A DNA stretch of 55,329 bases from Tissierellia bacterium (lineage in GTDB: Bacteria > Bacillota > Clostridia > Peptostreptococcales > Acidaminobacteraceae): assembly GCA_012838225.1 (NCBI GenBank), contig DUPT01000007.1, forward strand, positions 1 through 55,329, written 5' to 3'. A model generated the notes under the pieces. That model was not told the origin of the DNA. It saw only the letters and a program-made list of their open reading frames with translations, and did no database searches. Made by a program: the position numbers and the translations under genes. Of the stretch, positions 24,430 to 33,558 are shown one piece after another. Within the stretch, counting starts at the first letter, position 1, and the number at the start of each line of letters is the position of its first letter.

Positions 24430-25744
24430 ATTCAATCTGAAACGATTTTTGGTTGACAATATCGTTACCATCATCTTCTTATCACTGACGATCATCGGGA
24501 TCCTGATCGCCAAGCAGCCGATCCATATCCTGGTAAACGACCTGGTCCGACGCTTCTCACGCAATACCTTGCTGGTGCTGAGTCTGATCATTCCGGTCCT
24601 GGCCGGGATGGGTCTGAACTTCGGTATCGTTATCGGGGCGATGGCGGCGCAGGTGGCGGTCATCTTTGTGGCCGACATGGGCTGGAATGGCCCCGGGGCG
24701 TTGCTGATGACCATGCTGATCTCGATCCCCTTCAGTATCCTGTTCGGCTGGTTGATCGGAAAGCTCCTCAATAAGACGCGCGGTCAGGAAATGATCACCT
24801 CGCTCATGGTATCGCTGTTTGCGCAGGGTCTGTGGCTGCTGGTCTATCTGGCGCTGATGGGTCGGATCATCCCGATCCGTAACCCCGATCTGTTGATCCC
24901 GGGCGGTATCGGTATTCGAAACACCGTCAATCTGGGCGATGGTCAGGGCAGCGGGATCAAATACGCCCTCAACAATCTGTGGTCGATGCCGTTCTTTTTA
25001 GCCATGACCGTATTGCTGCTGATCTTGGCTGGGGTGTCGATCCTGCGCTACCTGCAGTCGAAAAGGCTGGGGCTGACGGATCAGAAGTATCTCGTCTGGC
25101 TCGGGACCTCGGTCCTTGGGGCGATCATCATGTTTATCGGTCATGCTACGCTGATCTATCCCGAATCACTCCTGGCGCTCAATACCGTCAATGTGCCGAT
25201 GGCGACGGTGCTTCTGATCATCCTGGTTGCGATGTTTATCAACTGGCTGATGAAGACCAAGCTCGGTCAGGACTTCCGCTCGGTCGGACAGTCTCAGGCC
25301 ATCGCGGCGGTATCGGGCATCAATGTCGATCGCACGAGGATCATTGCCATGATCACCTCGACCGTGATGGCGGCACTGGGCCATATCGTACTGCTGGAGA
25401 ATGTCGGGGTGCTAAACACCTACGGGGCCCACGTCTCGATCGGTCTGTATTCGGTCGCAGCGCTTCTGGTCGGCGGTGCCACGGTCAACCGGGCCACGGT
25501 CGGTCAGGCCTTCCTGGGCGTCATCTTGTTCCACACCCTGTTCTATATCGCTCCGTTTGCCGGTGCGATCCTGCTAAACGATGCTCAAAACGGGGAGTAC
25601 TTCCGCAATATCATCGCCTACGGGGCGATCGGTCTCTCACTGGTGCTCTATGCTTGGAAGCAGACGAGTGCCGCCGAGGCGGAGCCTCAAGCCGAAGAAG
25701 AAGGCGGGCCCCCCGCCCCCAACCCCGAAACCATCAATCAATGA
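24422..25744 (+). CDS. ABC transporter permease (BPD_transp_2 family), second
   Basis: This 440-residue partner permease forms the other half of the channel. GMGLNFGIVIGAMAAQ near residue 62 and FRSVGQSQAIAAVSGINVDRTR near residue 282 correspond to the motifs of the first permease. It ends with a 30-residue acidic, Pro-rich cytoplasmic tail that I do not associate with any function. A terminator lies just past the stop. Confidence 0.92.
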   Translation: MRKFNLKRFLVDNIVTIIFLSLTIIGILIAKQPIHILVNDLVRRFSRNTLLVLSLIIPVLAGMGLNFGIVIGAMAAQVAVIFVADMGWNGPGALLMTMLISIPFSILFGWLIGKLLNKTRGQEMITSLMVSLFAQGLWLLVYLALMGRIIPIRNPDLLIPGGIGIRNTVNLGDGQGSGIKYALNNLWSMPFFLAMTVLLLILAGVSILRYLQSKRLGLTDQKYLVWLGTSVLGAIIMFIGHATLIYPESLLALNTVNVPMATVLLIILVAMFINWLMKTKLGQDFRSVGQSQAIAAVSGINVDRTRIIAMITSTVMAALGHIVLLENVGVLNTYGAHVSIGLYSVAALLVGGATVNRATVGQAFLGVILFHTLFYIAPFAGAILLNDAQNGEYFRNIIAYGAIGLSLVLYAWKQTSAAEAEPQAEEEGGPPAPNPETINQ

Positions 25745-25748
25745 TTAT

Positions 25749-25774
25749 ATCCCGCTTCGGCGGGATCTTTTCTT
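25749..25774 (+). terminator. intrinsic terminator after the ABC permease operon
   Basis: ATCCCGC - TTCG - GCGGGAT with a UUCG tetraloop (25749-25766), followed by CTTTTCTT. Confidence 0.85.
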
Positions 25775-25793
25775 GGAACAAATCCGGCCGACT

Positions 25794-25822
25794 GTGCCAC
25801 TGAGACTGCCATGCCCTACAAT
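25794..25822 (+). promoter_or_regulatory. putative promoter placing transcription start at the comEA-like ATG
   Basis: GTGCCA (25794-25799), 17-nt spacer, TACAAT (25817-25822). Transcription would be expected to start about 25829, which is the A of an in-frame ATG. Confidence 0.4.
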
Positions 25823-25828
25823 AAGGGT

Positions 25829-26344
25829 ATGAAACAGGTAGCGGTCATTATCGGTCTGGTGATCATCTTTCTCATCGGACTGTGGCAACAATTCTATGGC
25901 TTGACGCCCTTGCCCGAGCCGCCGGAGCGTCAGGTGACGGTCCAGCTGGCCGGAGCGATCGATCAGCCCGGCGTCTATACGCTCGATCAATCAGCCAGAC
26001 TGAGCGATCTGATCGAATTAGCCGGAGGCTTGAGTGAATCGGCCGACGAGCAGCGCATCAATCTGGCTCAAAAGCTAGTCGATGGCGAAAAGATCGTCAT
26101 CCCTGAGATCATCCCCCGAGAGGTGATCGAGGGCGAGACGGTCGTGCCGGCGGCTCCGCCGGGGCTTAGCCAAAATATCAATGACTGGCTTGAGGTCCCC
26201 GGGGTCGGACCGGCGACGGCTGAGCGCATCCTCGACTATCTGGCCGAGCATCCGGCGGCGACGCTCGAGGATCTGATCAATGTGTCGGGGATCGGGCCAA
26301 AAAAGCATCAGGACATCCTGGATTTCTTTGAAAAAGGTCGGTGA
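25829..26344 (+). CDS. ComEA-like DNA-binding competence protein
   Basis: This protein of 171 residues (if ATG 25829 is used; 177 from ATG 25811) has an N-terminal transmembrane anchor (residues 3-20), an SLBB domain (about 34-92, VTVQLAGAIDQPGVYTL...) and a C-terminal pair of helix-hairpin-helix motifs (VPGVGPATAERIL and VSGIGPKKHQDIL). ComEA proteins bind incoming DNA at the cell surface during natural transformation. No comEC is nearby. I prefer 25829 because it leaves a normal short cytoplasmic tail and sits at the predicted transcript start. Neither candidate has a properly spaced ribosome binding site. Confidence 0.88.
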   Translation: MKQVAVIIGLVIIFLIGLWQQFYGLTPLPEPPERQVTVQLAGAIDQPGVYTLDQSARLSDLIELAGGLSESADEQRINLAQKLVDGEKIVIPEIIPREVIEGETVVPAAPPGLSQNINDWLEVPGVGPATAERILDYLAEHPAATLEDLINVSGIGPKKHQDILDFFEKGR

Positions 26345-26372
26345 TATGTTACTATTTGTTTAGGAGAAGGAA

Positions 26373-27425
26373 ATGAAGCTAAAGCAACCTGTTCGATTGA
26401 CGCAGTGCGCTGCGGCGGCCGGCTGAGCCGCTAAAATCAGCCCCGATAGGTTATCGGATATATTGCATCAATTACCGGCCTTTCAGGATGAGAGATTATT
26501 GGCCGGCTTTGAAAATTCGGAGGACGCGGCCGTCTATCAGTTGGATGATGAGCGGTCGTTGATCGCAACGCTCGATTTTTTTACGCCGATCGTGGATGAT
26601 CCGTATGACTTCGGTGCGATCGCGGCGGCCAATAGCCTGAGTGATGTCTATGCCATGGGCGGTCAGCCCAAGATCGCCTTGAATATCGTCGGCTTCCCCG
26701 ATGATATGGATATCAGTATTCTAGGGGACATCCTGCGAGGCGGCGCCGATAAGGTGATGGAGGCCGGTGCGCTGCTTGTCGGCGGTCACTCGGTCAAAGA
26801 CCAAGAGCCCAAGTACGGCCTCAGTGTGATCGGCTTTGTCGAGACCAAGCGCTTTTTAGCTAATGGCACCGCCCGAGCGGGCGATGTTCTTTTGCTGACG
26901 AAGGCCCTGGGCACCGGCATCGTCTCGACCGGCATCAAGCAAGGCAAGGCCGAGCCGGCCTGGGCACAGGCGGCCACCTTCAGTATGAAATATCTCAATC
27001 GCTACGCCGTCGATTGCTTTGAAGACATCATCCCGCACTCATGCACCGATATCACAGGCTTTGGTCTGATCGGCCATGTCATCGAGATGATGGCCGGCTC
27101 CGACACCAGCTGTGAGCTCTATTTTGAGGATTTCCCGCTGCTGCCGGGGGTGATGGAGCTGGCCGAACAAGCCGTCATCCCGGGAGGAAACTTCAGCAAT
27201 CAGCGCTTCTACGGCGACCAAGTCGATCGGCAAGCCATCACAGCCGAGGAGAGCTATGTCGCCTTCGATCCTCAGACCTCGGGGGGATTGCTGCTGAGTC
27301 TGCCGGAAGAAGCGGCCCACCGACTGATCGAACGAATGAAACAAACGGTCGAAACACCGGTCGCCATCATCGGCCGGGTCACTCAAAAACAAGCCAAACC
27401 GATCATTATCCGAAGAAGGCGATGA
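26373..27425 (+). CDS. selD: selenide, water dikinase SelD, itself a selenoprotein (Sec encoded by UGA 26424-26426)
   Basis: SelD makes selenophosphate from selenide and ATP. Reading from ATG 26373 (GGAGAAGG upstream) gives MKLKQPVRLTQCAAAAGUAAKISPD, where U is the in-frame TGA at 26424-26426, codon 18. This is exactly the position of the catalytic Cys17 in E. coli SelD (LTQ...GAGCGCKISP), so the TGA is a Sec codon and not a stop. The rest of the 350-residue protein is intact: FFTPIVDDPYDFGAIAAANSLSDVYAMGG, and the C-terminal FDPQTSGGLLLSLP. A call starting after the UGA would lose the catalytic residue. selA and selB follow directly. A terminator wraps around its stop codon. Confidence 0.96.
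26424..26460 (+). promoter_or_regulatory. SECIS-like hairpin of selD
   Basis: Just 3' of the UGA, CCGATA (26443-26448) pairs with TATCGG (26452-26457) around a GGT loop, 22 nt after the codon. Bacterial SECIS elements place an apical G/U-containing loop at about this distance, where SelB binds. Confidence 0.8.
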
Positions 27426-27440
27426 TCCTTCTTCTTTTTT
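27412..27440 (+). terminator. intrinsic terminator spanning the selD stop codon
   Basis: GAAGAAGG (27412-27419) pairs perfectly with CCTTCTTC (27427-27434), with the selD stop TGA (27423-27425) in the 7-nt loop and six Ts after. The selA ribosome binding site AGGAG begins at once after the T-run. It should lower selA-selB transcription unless a ribosome covers the hairpin. Confidence 0.75.
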
Positions 27441-27450
27441 AGGAGACTTC

Positions 27451-28797
27451 ATGAATCAGTTACTCAGAAGCCTGCCCAAGATGGACTTTTTGCTGGAGCA
27501 ACCGGAAATCAAAGACTGCCTGATTCACTTCCGGCGGGAGTTTATCGTGGAGGAATTGCGGGCTCAACTGGCGGAGACCAGACAGGCCATCCGGGAGGAG
27601 CGGATCAACACCTTTTCGCTGGCCGATTTTCTGGCTGCCTTTATGGAACGCATCCGACCGGACTCCAAGCTGACACCGGTGATCAATGCCACCGGTGTCG
27701 TCATCCACACCAATCTCGGCCGATCGCCCTTATCGCCTCGGGTGATGGCTCATGTCTCGGCGTTGGCGACCGGCTATTCCAATCTGGAGTACGATCTGGC
27801 GGCCGGCGGGCGAGGCGAGCGCTATGATCATTTAGCCGACTACTTCCGCCGCTTGTGCGGCTGTGAAGACGTCCATATCGTCAATAACAATGCCTCGGCC
27901 GTCATGCTGGTGCTTCATACGCTGGCCAAGGACCGAGAGGTCATCGTCTCGCGCGGTGAATTGGTTGAGATCGGGGGCTCGTTTCGCATCCCCGATATCA
28001 TGGGCATCAGCCGGGCCAAGCTGGTCGAGGTCGGAACGACCAATCGGACCCATCTGTCAGATTATGAGCGAGCCATTGGGGATAATACCGCCCTGATCAT
28101 GAAGGTCCATCAGAGCAATTATTATATCGAGGGCTTTACCGCCGAGGTAGCCTCGAGTGATCTCAGAGCCGTGGCCGATAAGCATCAGCTGCCGCTGTAT
28201 GAAGACCTGGGCAGCGGCTATCTGGTGGATCTCGGCTTTAAGAGTCAGCTGAGCGATCTAAGACAGCTCCTACAGACCGTCGATCTGGTCAGCATCTCTG
28301 GGGATAAGCTCCTGGGCGGCCCTCAAGCGGGTATCATCCTGGGCAAGGCGGAGCTGATCAAACGACTGAAAAAAGATCAGCTGACGAGGGCGCTTCGCGT
28401 CGACAAACTGACCCTGTCGGCTCTTGAGGCCACCCTGATCGATTATATCGAGCGTGATCCGCTGGTAGAAATCCCGACGCTTCGCTTTCTCAGCCGGACT
28501 GAAGCCGACCTATATGCTCAGGCCCGCCGGCTCCAGCAGGCCATTTCGATCCCGAGTCGGATCGAATCGGGTGAGGCCCTGGTCGGTGGGGGATCCCTTC
28601 CCAAAGAAAAGCTCCGTAGCCCCAAGCTCATCCTAGAAGCTAACGATGCCCTTGGGCTGGAATATCACCTCAGACACTACCGGACACCGATCATCACGAC
28701 CATCCGAGACGACCGGGTGGTGATCGATGTGCGTTGCATCCGAGACGACGAGCTGCCGATCGTGATCGAGGCGCTGAATGATTGGAGGCCGGCATGA
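27451..28797 (+). CDS. selA: L-seryl-tRNA(Sec) selenium transferase SelA
   Basis: This 448-residue PLP enzyme converts Ser-tRNA(Sec) to Sec-tRNA(Sec) with selenophosphate. The PLP lysine is K286 in SISGDKLLGGPQAG. Other family blocks are VINATGVVIHTNLGRSPL near residue 78 and HQSNYYIEGF near residue 220. Length agrees with bacterial SelA (about 460). The stop overlaps the selB start as ATGA. Confidence 0.97.
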   Translation: MNQLLRSLPKMDFLLEQPEIKDCLIHFRREFIVEELRAQLAETRQAIREERINTFSLADFLAAFMERIRPDSKLTPVINATGVVIHTNLGRSPLSPRVMAHVSALATGYSNLEYDLAAGGRGERYDHLADYFRRLCGCEDVHIVNNNASAVMLVLHTLAKDREVIVSRGELVEIGGSFRIPDIMGISRAKLVEVGTTNRTHLSDYERAIGDNTALIMKVHQSNYYIEGFTAEVASSDLRAVADKHQLPLYEDLGSGYLVDLGFKSQLSDLRQLLQTVDLVSISGDKLLGGPQAGIILGKAELIKRLKKDQLTRALRVDKLTLSALEATLIDYIERDPLVEIPTLRFLSRTEADLYAQARRLQQAISIPSRIESGEALVGGGSLPKEKLRSPKLILEANDALGLEYHLRHYRTPIITTIRDDRVVIDVRCIRDDELPIVIEALNDWRPA

Positions 28798-30614
28798 GCC
28801 GCTTTATCGTCGGGACCGCCGGCCACATCGATCACGGAAAGACGACGCTGATCAAAGCGCTCAGCGGCATCACGACCGATCGGCTAAGAGAAGAACAAAA
28901 GCGGGGCATCAGCATCGTTTCGGGCTATGCCTATTTGACACGAGGCGAGGATGTCATCAGCATCATCGATGTCCCGGGCCACGAACGCTTTATCAAAAAT
29001 ATGCTCAGCGGCATCACCGGCATCGACCTGGTGCTGTTTGTGGTGGCGGCCGATGAGGGCGTCATGCCTCAGACCCGGGAGCATTTCGATATCGTGCGGC
29101 TGCTCGATATCAAGCACGGGATGTTTCTGATCACCAAGAGCGATCTGGCACCTGATTTTATCGAGATGGTCGAAGCCGACATCGCCGATCTGACCGAGGG
29201 GACTCATTATGCCGATTTTCCGGTGGTCGCGGTCTCGGCCTTTACCGGCCAGGGGCTCGATGAGGTCCGGGCGTTTGTGTTCGATCATTTCGACCGGGCT
29301 TCGGACAAGGCGACCTATTATCCCCGGCTCAATGTCGATCGCTTATTCAAGAGCAAAGGTCACGGCGATATCGTGACGGGCTCGCTCGAGGGGGCGGACC
29401 TGTCGATCGATACGGTCTTGAGCCAGTATCCCGGGGGCGATACCTTTAAGATCCGCTCGATGGAGTCGCATGACAAGCCGACGACGCTGGCGAGGATGCA
29501 CTCCCGAGTCGCCCTCAATCTAAGCGGCGAGCGAAAGGCGGTCCTGGAAAAGGGGGCGGTGCTGAGCGTGGCCGATAAGTACGCCGAATCGGCCAATGCG
29601 TTGGTCCGCTTTACGATCCTGCCGGCGTTTGAGCATCTGTTCAAATCAAACCACAGCTATAAGTTCTATTTTGGCAGCGCCGAGGTCCAGGGCAAGGCGA
29701 TCCGGCTGGTCGACGATATCGGGGAGATCCTGCTCGAATCGCCTCAGCTGCTGTTTCACGCCCAAAAAGCCATCATCCGGTCGATGACACCGGTGGCTAC
29801 GATTGGCCGGCTGGAGGTGCTTGACAGCACGCCGCTGCCGGGAAAAAAGAATAAACGCCGGGCGGCCGCCCTGCTCCAAGGCGACTATCGCGACTATATC
29901 TATCAGAAGTATCCTTTGGGTTTAACTACCGCCGACCTGGAGCGGGAGTTTGTCACCCGCGCCGATGAGCTCGATCTGAGCCATCTGGAACCTCTCGGTC
30001 TGAAAATGATCCATCCCAAGCAGCTGGCCGACTGGCAGGAGCGGGTCGAGGGGATACTAGGAGACTATTATGCCAAGCATAGCCTGGCCGAATGGATGGA
30101 GCGAGAAGACCTGAGGCAAAATTTGGGTATTGACATCAGAGAGGACTTCGATCGCTTGATCGGTTGGTTGAGCCAGACCGGCGTGATCGAGACCGCCGAC
30201 AACCGACTGAAGCTGGCTGGCAGACAGGTCCGGGTCGATCCGAAGCAGGCCGCTTTGGCGGAGGAGATCCGCCAAGCGTTTGATGGCTTCGGCCTCATGG
30301 TCCCGGATATCGCCGAACTGAAGTCGACGCTTTCGCCTCAGCAGCAGGCTGTCCTGGACTACTTGATCAAGCAGGGCGAATTGAAACGAATAAATCCTCA
30401 ATTTATTGTCAAAAACGATGTCCTGGATTGTTTAAAAAATGATATAATTAGGTATACAAGGGAAAAAGGTGAGATCGATATCTCGGATGTCCGGGAAATC
30501 ACCGGCCTTTCCCGGAAATATGTTGTACCCTATCTAGAATATTTTGACAGCATCGGGGTCACCAAACGCAGGGAGAACAAACGAGTATTGACCAAGGAGT
30601 ATCAAGATGGATAG
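28794..30614 (+). CDS. selB: selenocysteine-specific elongation factor SelB
   Basis: This 606-residue GTPase delivers Sec-tRNA to the ribosome at UGA-SECIS sites. The EF-Tu-like part has [12 protein letters not shown] (G1), DVPGHE (G3) and TKSD (G4); two beta-barrel domains follow, and the C-terminal winged-helix repeats (about 360-600, ending [20 protein letters not shown]) bind SECIS RNA. I use ATG 28794, with GGAGG 5 nt upstream, in place of the TTG at 28782 that overlaps that site. It overlaps selA by 4 nt and the response regulator by 8 nt. Confidence 0.97.
   Translation: MSRFIVGTAGHIDHGKTTLIKALSGITTDRLREEQKRGISIVSGYAYLTRGEDVISIIDVPGHERFIKNMLSGITGIDLVLFVVAADEGVMPQTREHFDIVRLLDIKHGMFLITKSDLAPDFIEMVEADIADLTEGTHYADFPVVAVSAFTGQGLDEVRAFVFDHFDRASDKATYYPRLNVDRLFKSKGHGDIVTGSLEGADLSIDTVLSQYPGGDTFKIRSMESHDKPTTLARMHSRVALNLSGERKAVLEKGAVLSVADKYAESANALVRFTILPAFEHLFKSNHSYKFYFGSAEVQGKAIRLVDDIGEILLESPQLLFHAQKAIIRSMTPVATIGRLEVLDSTPLPGKKNKRRAAALLQGDYRDYIYQKYPLGLTTADLEREFVTRADELDLSHLEPLGLKMIHPKQLADWQERVEGILGDYYAKHSLAEWMEREDLRQNLGIDIREDFDRLIGWLSQTGVIETADNRLKLAGRQVRVDPKQAALAEEIRQAFDGFGLMVPDIAELKSTLSPQQQAVLDYLIKQGELKRINPQFIVKNDVLDCLKNDIIRYTREKGEIDISDVREITGLSRKYVVPYLEYFDSIGVTKRRENKRVLTKEYQDG
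30440..30448 (+). promoter_or_regulatory. extended -10 promoter element inside the 3' end of selB
   Basis: TGATATAAT (TGn plus a consensus TATAAT) lies in an unusually AT-rich stretch of selB, about 160 nt before the response regulator start. It could drive the two-component genes independently of the selenium genes. The -35 is weak. Confidence 0.5.
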
Positions 30615-31287
30615 AATTTTAATTGTCGACGACGAACCAATCTTACTAAAAGGTCTCAAATTCAGCCTCGGCCAAGAAGGCTATGCCGTTGAGACAGCGG
30701 CTGACGGGGAGGAAGCCCTGGAGCGGATCGAAGAGGGAAAATTCGATCTGGTCATCCTGGATGTGATGCTGCCCAAAATGTCGGGGATTGAAGTCTGTCG
30801 CAAGGTGCGTGAAACCAGCTATGTGCCGATCATCATGCTGACCGCCAAGGGCGATGATGAATCAAAGATCCTGGGTCTGGAGGCCGGGGCCGATGATTAT
30901 ATGGCCAAGCCGTTCAATATCCTGGAGCTGAAGGCCAGGATCCGGGCGATCCTTCGCCGGGTCAAGCCTAAGAATATGACCTCTTCTTCAGTGATCGAAT
31001 TCGATCATTTCAGTGTCAATACCTTTGGCCGCAAGGTCATTTTCCCGGACCGTGAAGTCACCCTGACGGCCAAGGAATTCGACCTGTTGCTGCTATTGGT
31101 GCTCAATGAAGGAACCGTCTTCTCGCGCGAAGAGCTGCTGGAAAAAATCTGGGGCTACGAATACTTCGGCGATGTCCGCACGGTCGATGTCCACATCCGC
31201 CGGCTGCGCGAAAAGGTCGAAGAGGACAGCTCCCATCCCGAATTTATTTTGACCAAGTGGGGGACAGGCTACTATTTCAAGCAATAG
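30607..31287 (+). CDS. OmpR-family response regulator
   Basis: This 226-residue transcription regulator has a receiver domain (1-115) with phosphoacceptor D52 in LVILDVMLPKMSG, acidic pocket DDE near residue 8, and Lys in MAKPFN. A winged-helix DNA-binding domain (about 130-225) contains LTAKEFDLLLLLV and VDVHIRRLREKVE. It resembles WalR/PhoP types. It overlaps selB by 8 nt and is followed by its kinase. Confidence 0.95.
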   Translation: MDRILIVDDEPILLKGLKFSLGQEGYAVETAADGEEALERIEEGKFDLVILDVMLPKMSGIEVCRKVRETSYVPIIMLTAKGDDESKILGLEAGADDYMAKPFNILELKARIRAILRRVKPKNMTSSSVIEFDHFSVNTFGRKVIFPDREVTLTAKEFDLLLLLVLNEGTVFSREELLEKIWGYEYFGDVRTVDVHIRRLREKVEEDSSHPEFILTKWGTGYYFKQ

Positions 31288-31291
31288 GATC

Positions 31292-32716
31292 GTGCAGACA
31301 AATTTTGGGTGGAAACTTGTTTCCACCTATTTTATTTTAGCCCTGACATTTCTCATGATCTTGAGCAATCTCATCCAGGGCTTTCTCGTCAACCGCGGTC
31401 TCGACCAAGCGATGATCGGCGCCTATTCCAGGGCCGGCGATATCGCCGAATATGTCAACGAGACCTATTTTAGCCTGCGCCGACTTAACTTTGATCTGAC
31501 GACCGACTACCGGATGCAATCGTTTCTCGGAGCGACGCCGTCTCGCATCCTGATCGTGACCCAGGATGAGCGGGTGGCCTTCGATAGCGGCGATGAGTAC
31601 TCCTCCGATGTCGTCCATTTATCATCGGTCAAGGCCAGCCTAAACAGTGAATCGTCTGATTCTCAGGTCTATCTCGACCGCCTCAACAATCACCTGATGT
31701 ACACCACCATCCCGCTTTTGATGCGCGATGGCGATCGGGCCAGTGTCCTCTATATCCAGGACATCGAATCGATCTTCGTCCAGGGCCGACAATTGACCTC
31801 ACGGATGCTCTTGATCGGCATCCCGTTTGTCATTTTGTCGTCGATGCTGGTCATGTATTCGTCGGGGCGGATGCTGCGGCCGCTGCATGAACTGAAGATG
31901 GGTGTCGAGGCGATGACCCGCGGGCGCTATGACTATGAGATCCAGCCCGAGGGCGGAGCCGATGATGAGCTGCAGCAGATCTCTCGCAGCTTCAATGTCT
32001 TAGCTCGTCGGCTCTATGAGATCGATCAGCAGCAGTCGGAGTTTGTGTCGAATGTGTCGCATGAATTGAAGACGCCGATCGCTTCGATGAAGATCATCTC
32101 GCAATCACTCGTCGAATCGAAGGATCAGGTGGAGAAGGCGGTCATCTTTGATTTTTTAGAGGATATCTCGCAGGAATCGGACCGCTTAAGTGAGATCGTC
32201 GACGATTTGCTCTATGTCGCTACGCTCCAAAAGCGCGATGTCGGCCTGAAGCTTGAGACCCGTCCCATCGGTCGGGCGCTCGAGGACGCCATCCATCTGA
32301 TCGAGCCGCTGGCGGGGGAGAAAAACATCTCGCTCGAGTATCCTAAATTCGATAAGATCCTGGTCGAGTATGACTACAATAAAATGAAGCAGGTCTTCAT
32401 CAATCTCCTCAGCAATGCCGTGAAATACACTGAAGCCGGCGGACGAGTGGCGATCAGACAGCTGTCGGAAAAAGATGATGTCTTGATCGAGATCGAGGAT
32501 AACGGGATCGGCATCCCGGCCGAGGATGTCGAGTATATCTTCGACCGCTTCTACCGGGTCGATAAACACCGCTCCCGGCAGGTGGGCGGGACGGGTCTGG
32601 GACTCAATATCACCAAGCAGCTGATCAGTCTGCACAATGGCCGGATCGAGGTCCACTCCGAGGCCGGTCTGGGCTCGATCTTTGTCGTGATCCTGCCAAA
32701 GAGGTATCAGGTATGA
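31292..32716 (+). CDS. membrane sensor histidine kinase
   Basis: A 474-residue kinase: transmembrane segment about 9-28, extracytoplasmic domain about 30-170, second membrane segment about 172-190, HAMP linker, HisKA domain with H257 in VSHELKTP, and HATPase with N, G1 and G2 boxes (NLLSNAVKY, DNGIGIP, GGTGLGL). No PAS domain is apparent, unlike typical WalK. The start is GTG 31292. It overlaps the next gene by ATGA. The signal is unknown. Confidence 0.95.
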   Translation: MQTNFGWKLVSTYFILALTFLMILSNLIQGFLVNRGLDQAMIGAYSRAGDIAEYVNETYFSLRRLNFDLTTDYRMQSFLGATPSRILIVTQDERVAFDSGDEYSSDVVHLSSVKASLNSESSDSQVYLDRLNNHLMYTTIPLLMRDGDRASVLYIQDIESIFVQGRQLTSRMLLIGIPFVILSSMLVMYSSGRMLRPLHELKMGVEAMTRGRYDYEIQPEGGADDELQQISRSFNVLARRLYEIDQQQSEFVSNVSHELKTPIASMKIISQSLVESKDQVEKAVIFDFLEDISQESDRLSEIVDDLLYVATLQKRDVGLKLETRPIGRALEDAIHLIEPLAGEKNISLEYPKFDKILVEYDYNKMKQVFINLLSNAVKYTEAGGRVAIRQLSEKDDVLIEIEDNGIGIPAEDVEYIFDRFYRVDKHRSRQVGGTGLGLNITKQLISLHNGRIEVHSEAGLGSIFVVILPKRYQV

Positions 32717-33549
32717 AGCTCGATTGGTTCCGTGTCCTTATTATTGCCAGCCTATTGGTACTGATCCTCAATGTCTACTATATGGTCAAGCTGCCGCTTG
32801 ATTTTCCCCGGCCCGAGGTCGATATTTCCCCTTATACCGGTGAAACCGAGGTGGCGGCCAAGATCTATGGCCTCCGGGGCAATGAGATCACCGAGCAGCC
32901 GGTCACGATCGTGACGGGCAAGCGTGACCGCTTCCTGAAGATCATGGAGGCGTATTCCGAGAGCCAGTTGGTCCGGGTCGAATCACTTCGGATCAATGAT
33001 GCCTATGAAGAGAACAATCGGATCTATCTCGATATCGGACGCAACTCCTTTGCCTCGCCCGGCATCCAGGACGAAAACATCCGTCAGCACGTCCAGGCGA
33101 TCGTCAATTCGTTGACCTCGAATGATCGACAGCTGCCGGTCCAATTCCTCTTCGATGGTGCGATCCTGACCGATAATATCCGCGGGGTATCCTTTCGTCA
33201 GCCCTTCTGGCGCGACGAAACGGTCCTGGGCTATCATCCGGGAAATATGCGGGATATGGTAGCCGAGTTTCTCGAAGAGATCGAGGCGGAACAGTACTCC
33301 CTGGCCCGCCAAAAGATCTACCTGGCGGATCAGGACCGGTTGAGTGAAGGAGAGCTTTTGCATAAGCTTCGCAGCTATCGCCAGGCAAAAAAAGAAGCCA
33401 TTCCGCGGGTGATCGAGGTCTATTCCGAGGCGGATGGCTACCTGGTTCAGGTACATTTTACTCAGACCGGACGGCCGGAGCATTGGACGATCCAAGTGAT
33501 CGACAGGCTGCATTATATCGTATATGATAATTCGCCGCTCGATCGATAG
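32713..33549 (+). CDS. membrane-anchored GerMN-domain protein
   Basis: A 278-residue protein with one N-terminal membrane helix (residues 7-26) and an extracytoplasmic GerMN-like domain at about 85-155 (IYLDIGRN SFASPG... then VNSLTSNDRQLPVQFLFDGA). The C-terminal about 110 residues are of no known family. Its position as third gene after a response regulator and kinase is where WalRK operons carry YycH and YycI, which regulate the kinase from outside, so it may modulate the sensor. That is inference from layout. Confidence 0.75.
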   Translation: MKLDWFRVLIIASLLVLILNVYYMVKLPLDFPRPEVDISPYTGETEVAAKIYGLRGNEITEQPVTIVTGKRDRFLKIMEAYSESQLVRVESLRINDAYEENNRIYLDIGRNSFASPGIQDENIRQHVQAIVNSLTSNDRQLPVQFLFDGAILTDNIRGVSFRQPFWRDETVLGYHPGNMRDMVAEFLEEIEAEQYSLARQKIYLADQDRLSEGELLHKLRSYRQAKKEAIPRVIEVYSEADGYLVQVHFTQTGRPEHWTIQVIDRLHYIVYDNSPLDR

Positions 33550-33558
33550 ATAGATAAA

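Noticed and set aside
24979..25803. Long frame of 274 codons inside the second permease
   Set aside because: Arg/Gly/His-rich composition typical of an out-of-frame reading; the permease frame has clear family motifs.
26463..27425. SelD starting at TTG 26463
   Set aside because: It removes the catalytic residue; the upstream frame with Sec18 is plainly homologous to SelD.
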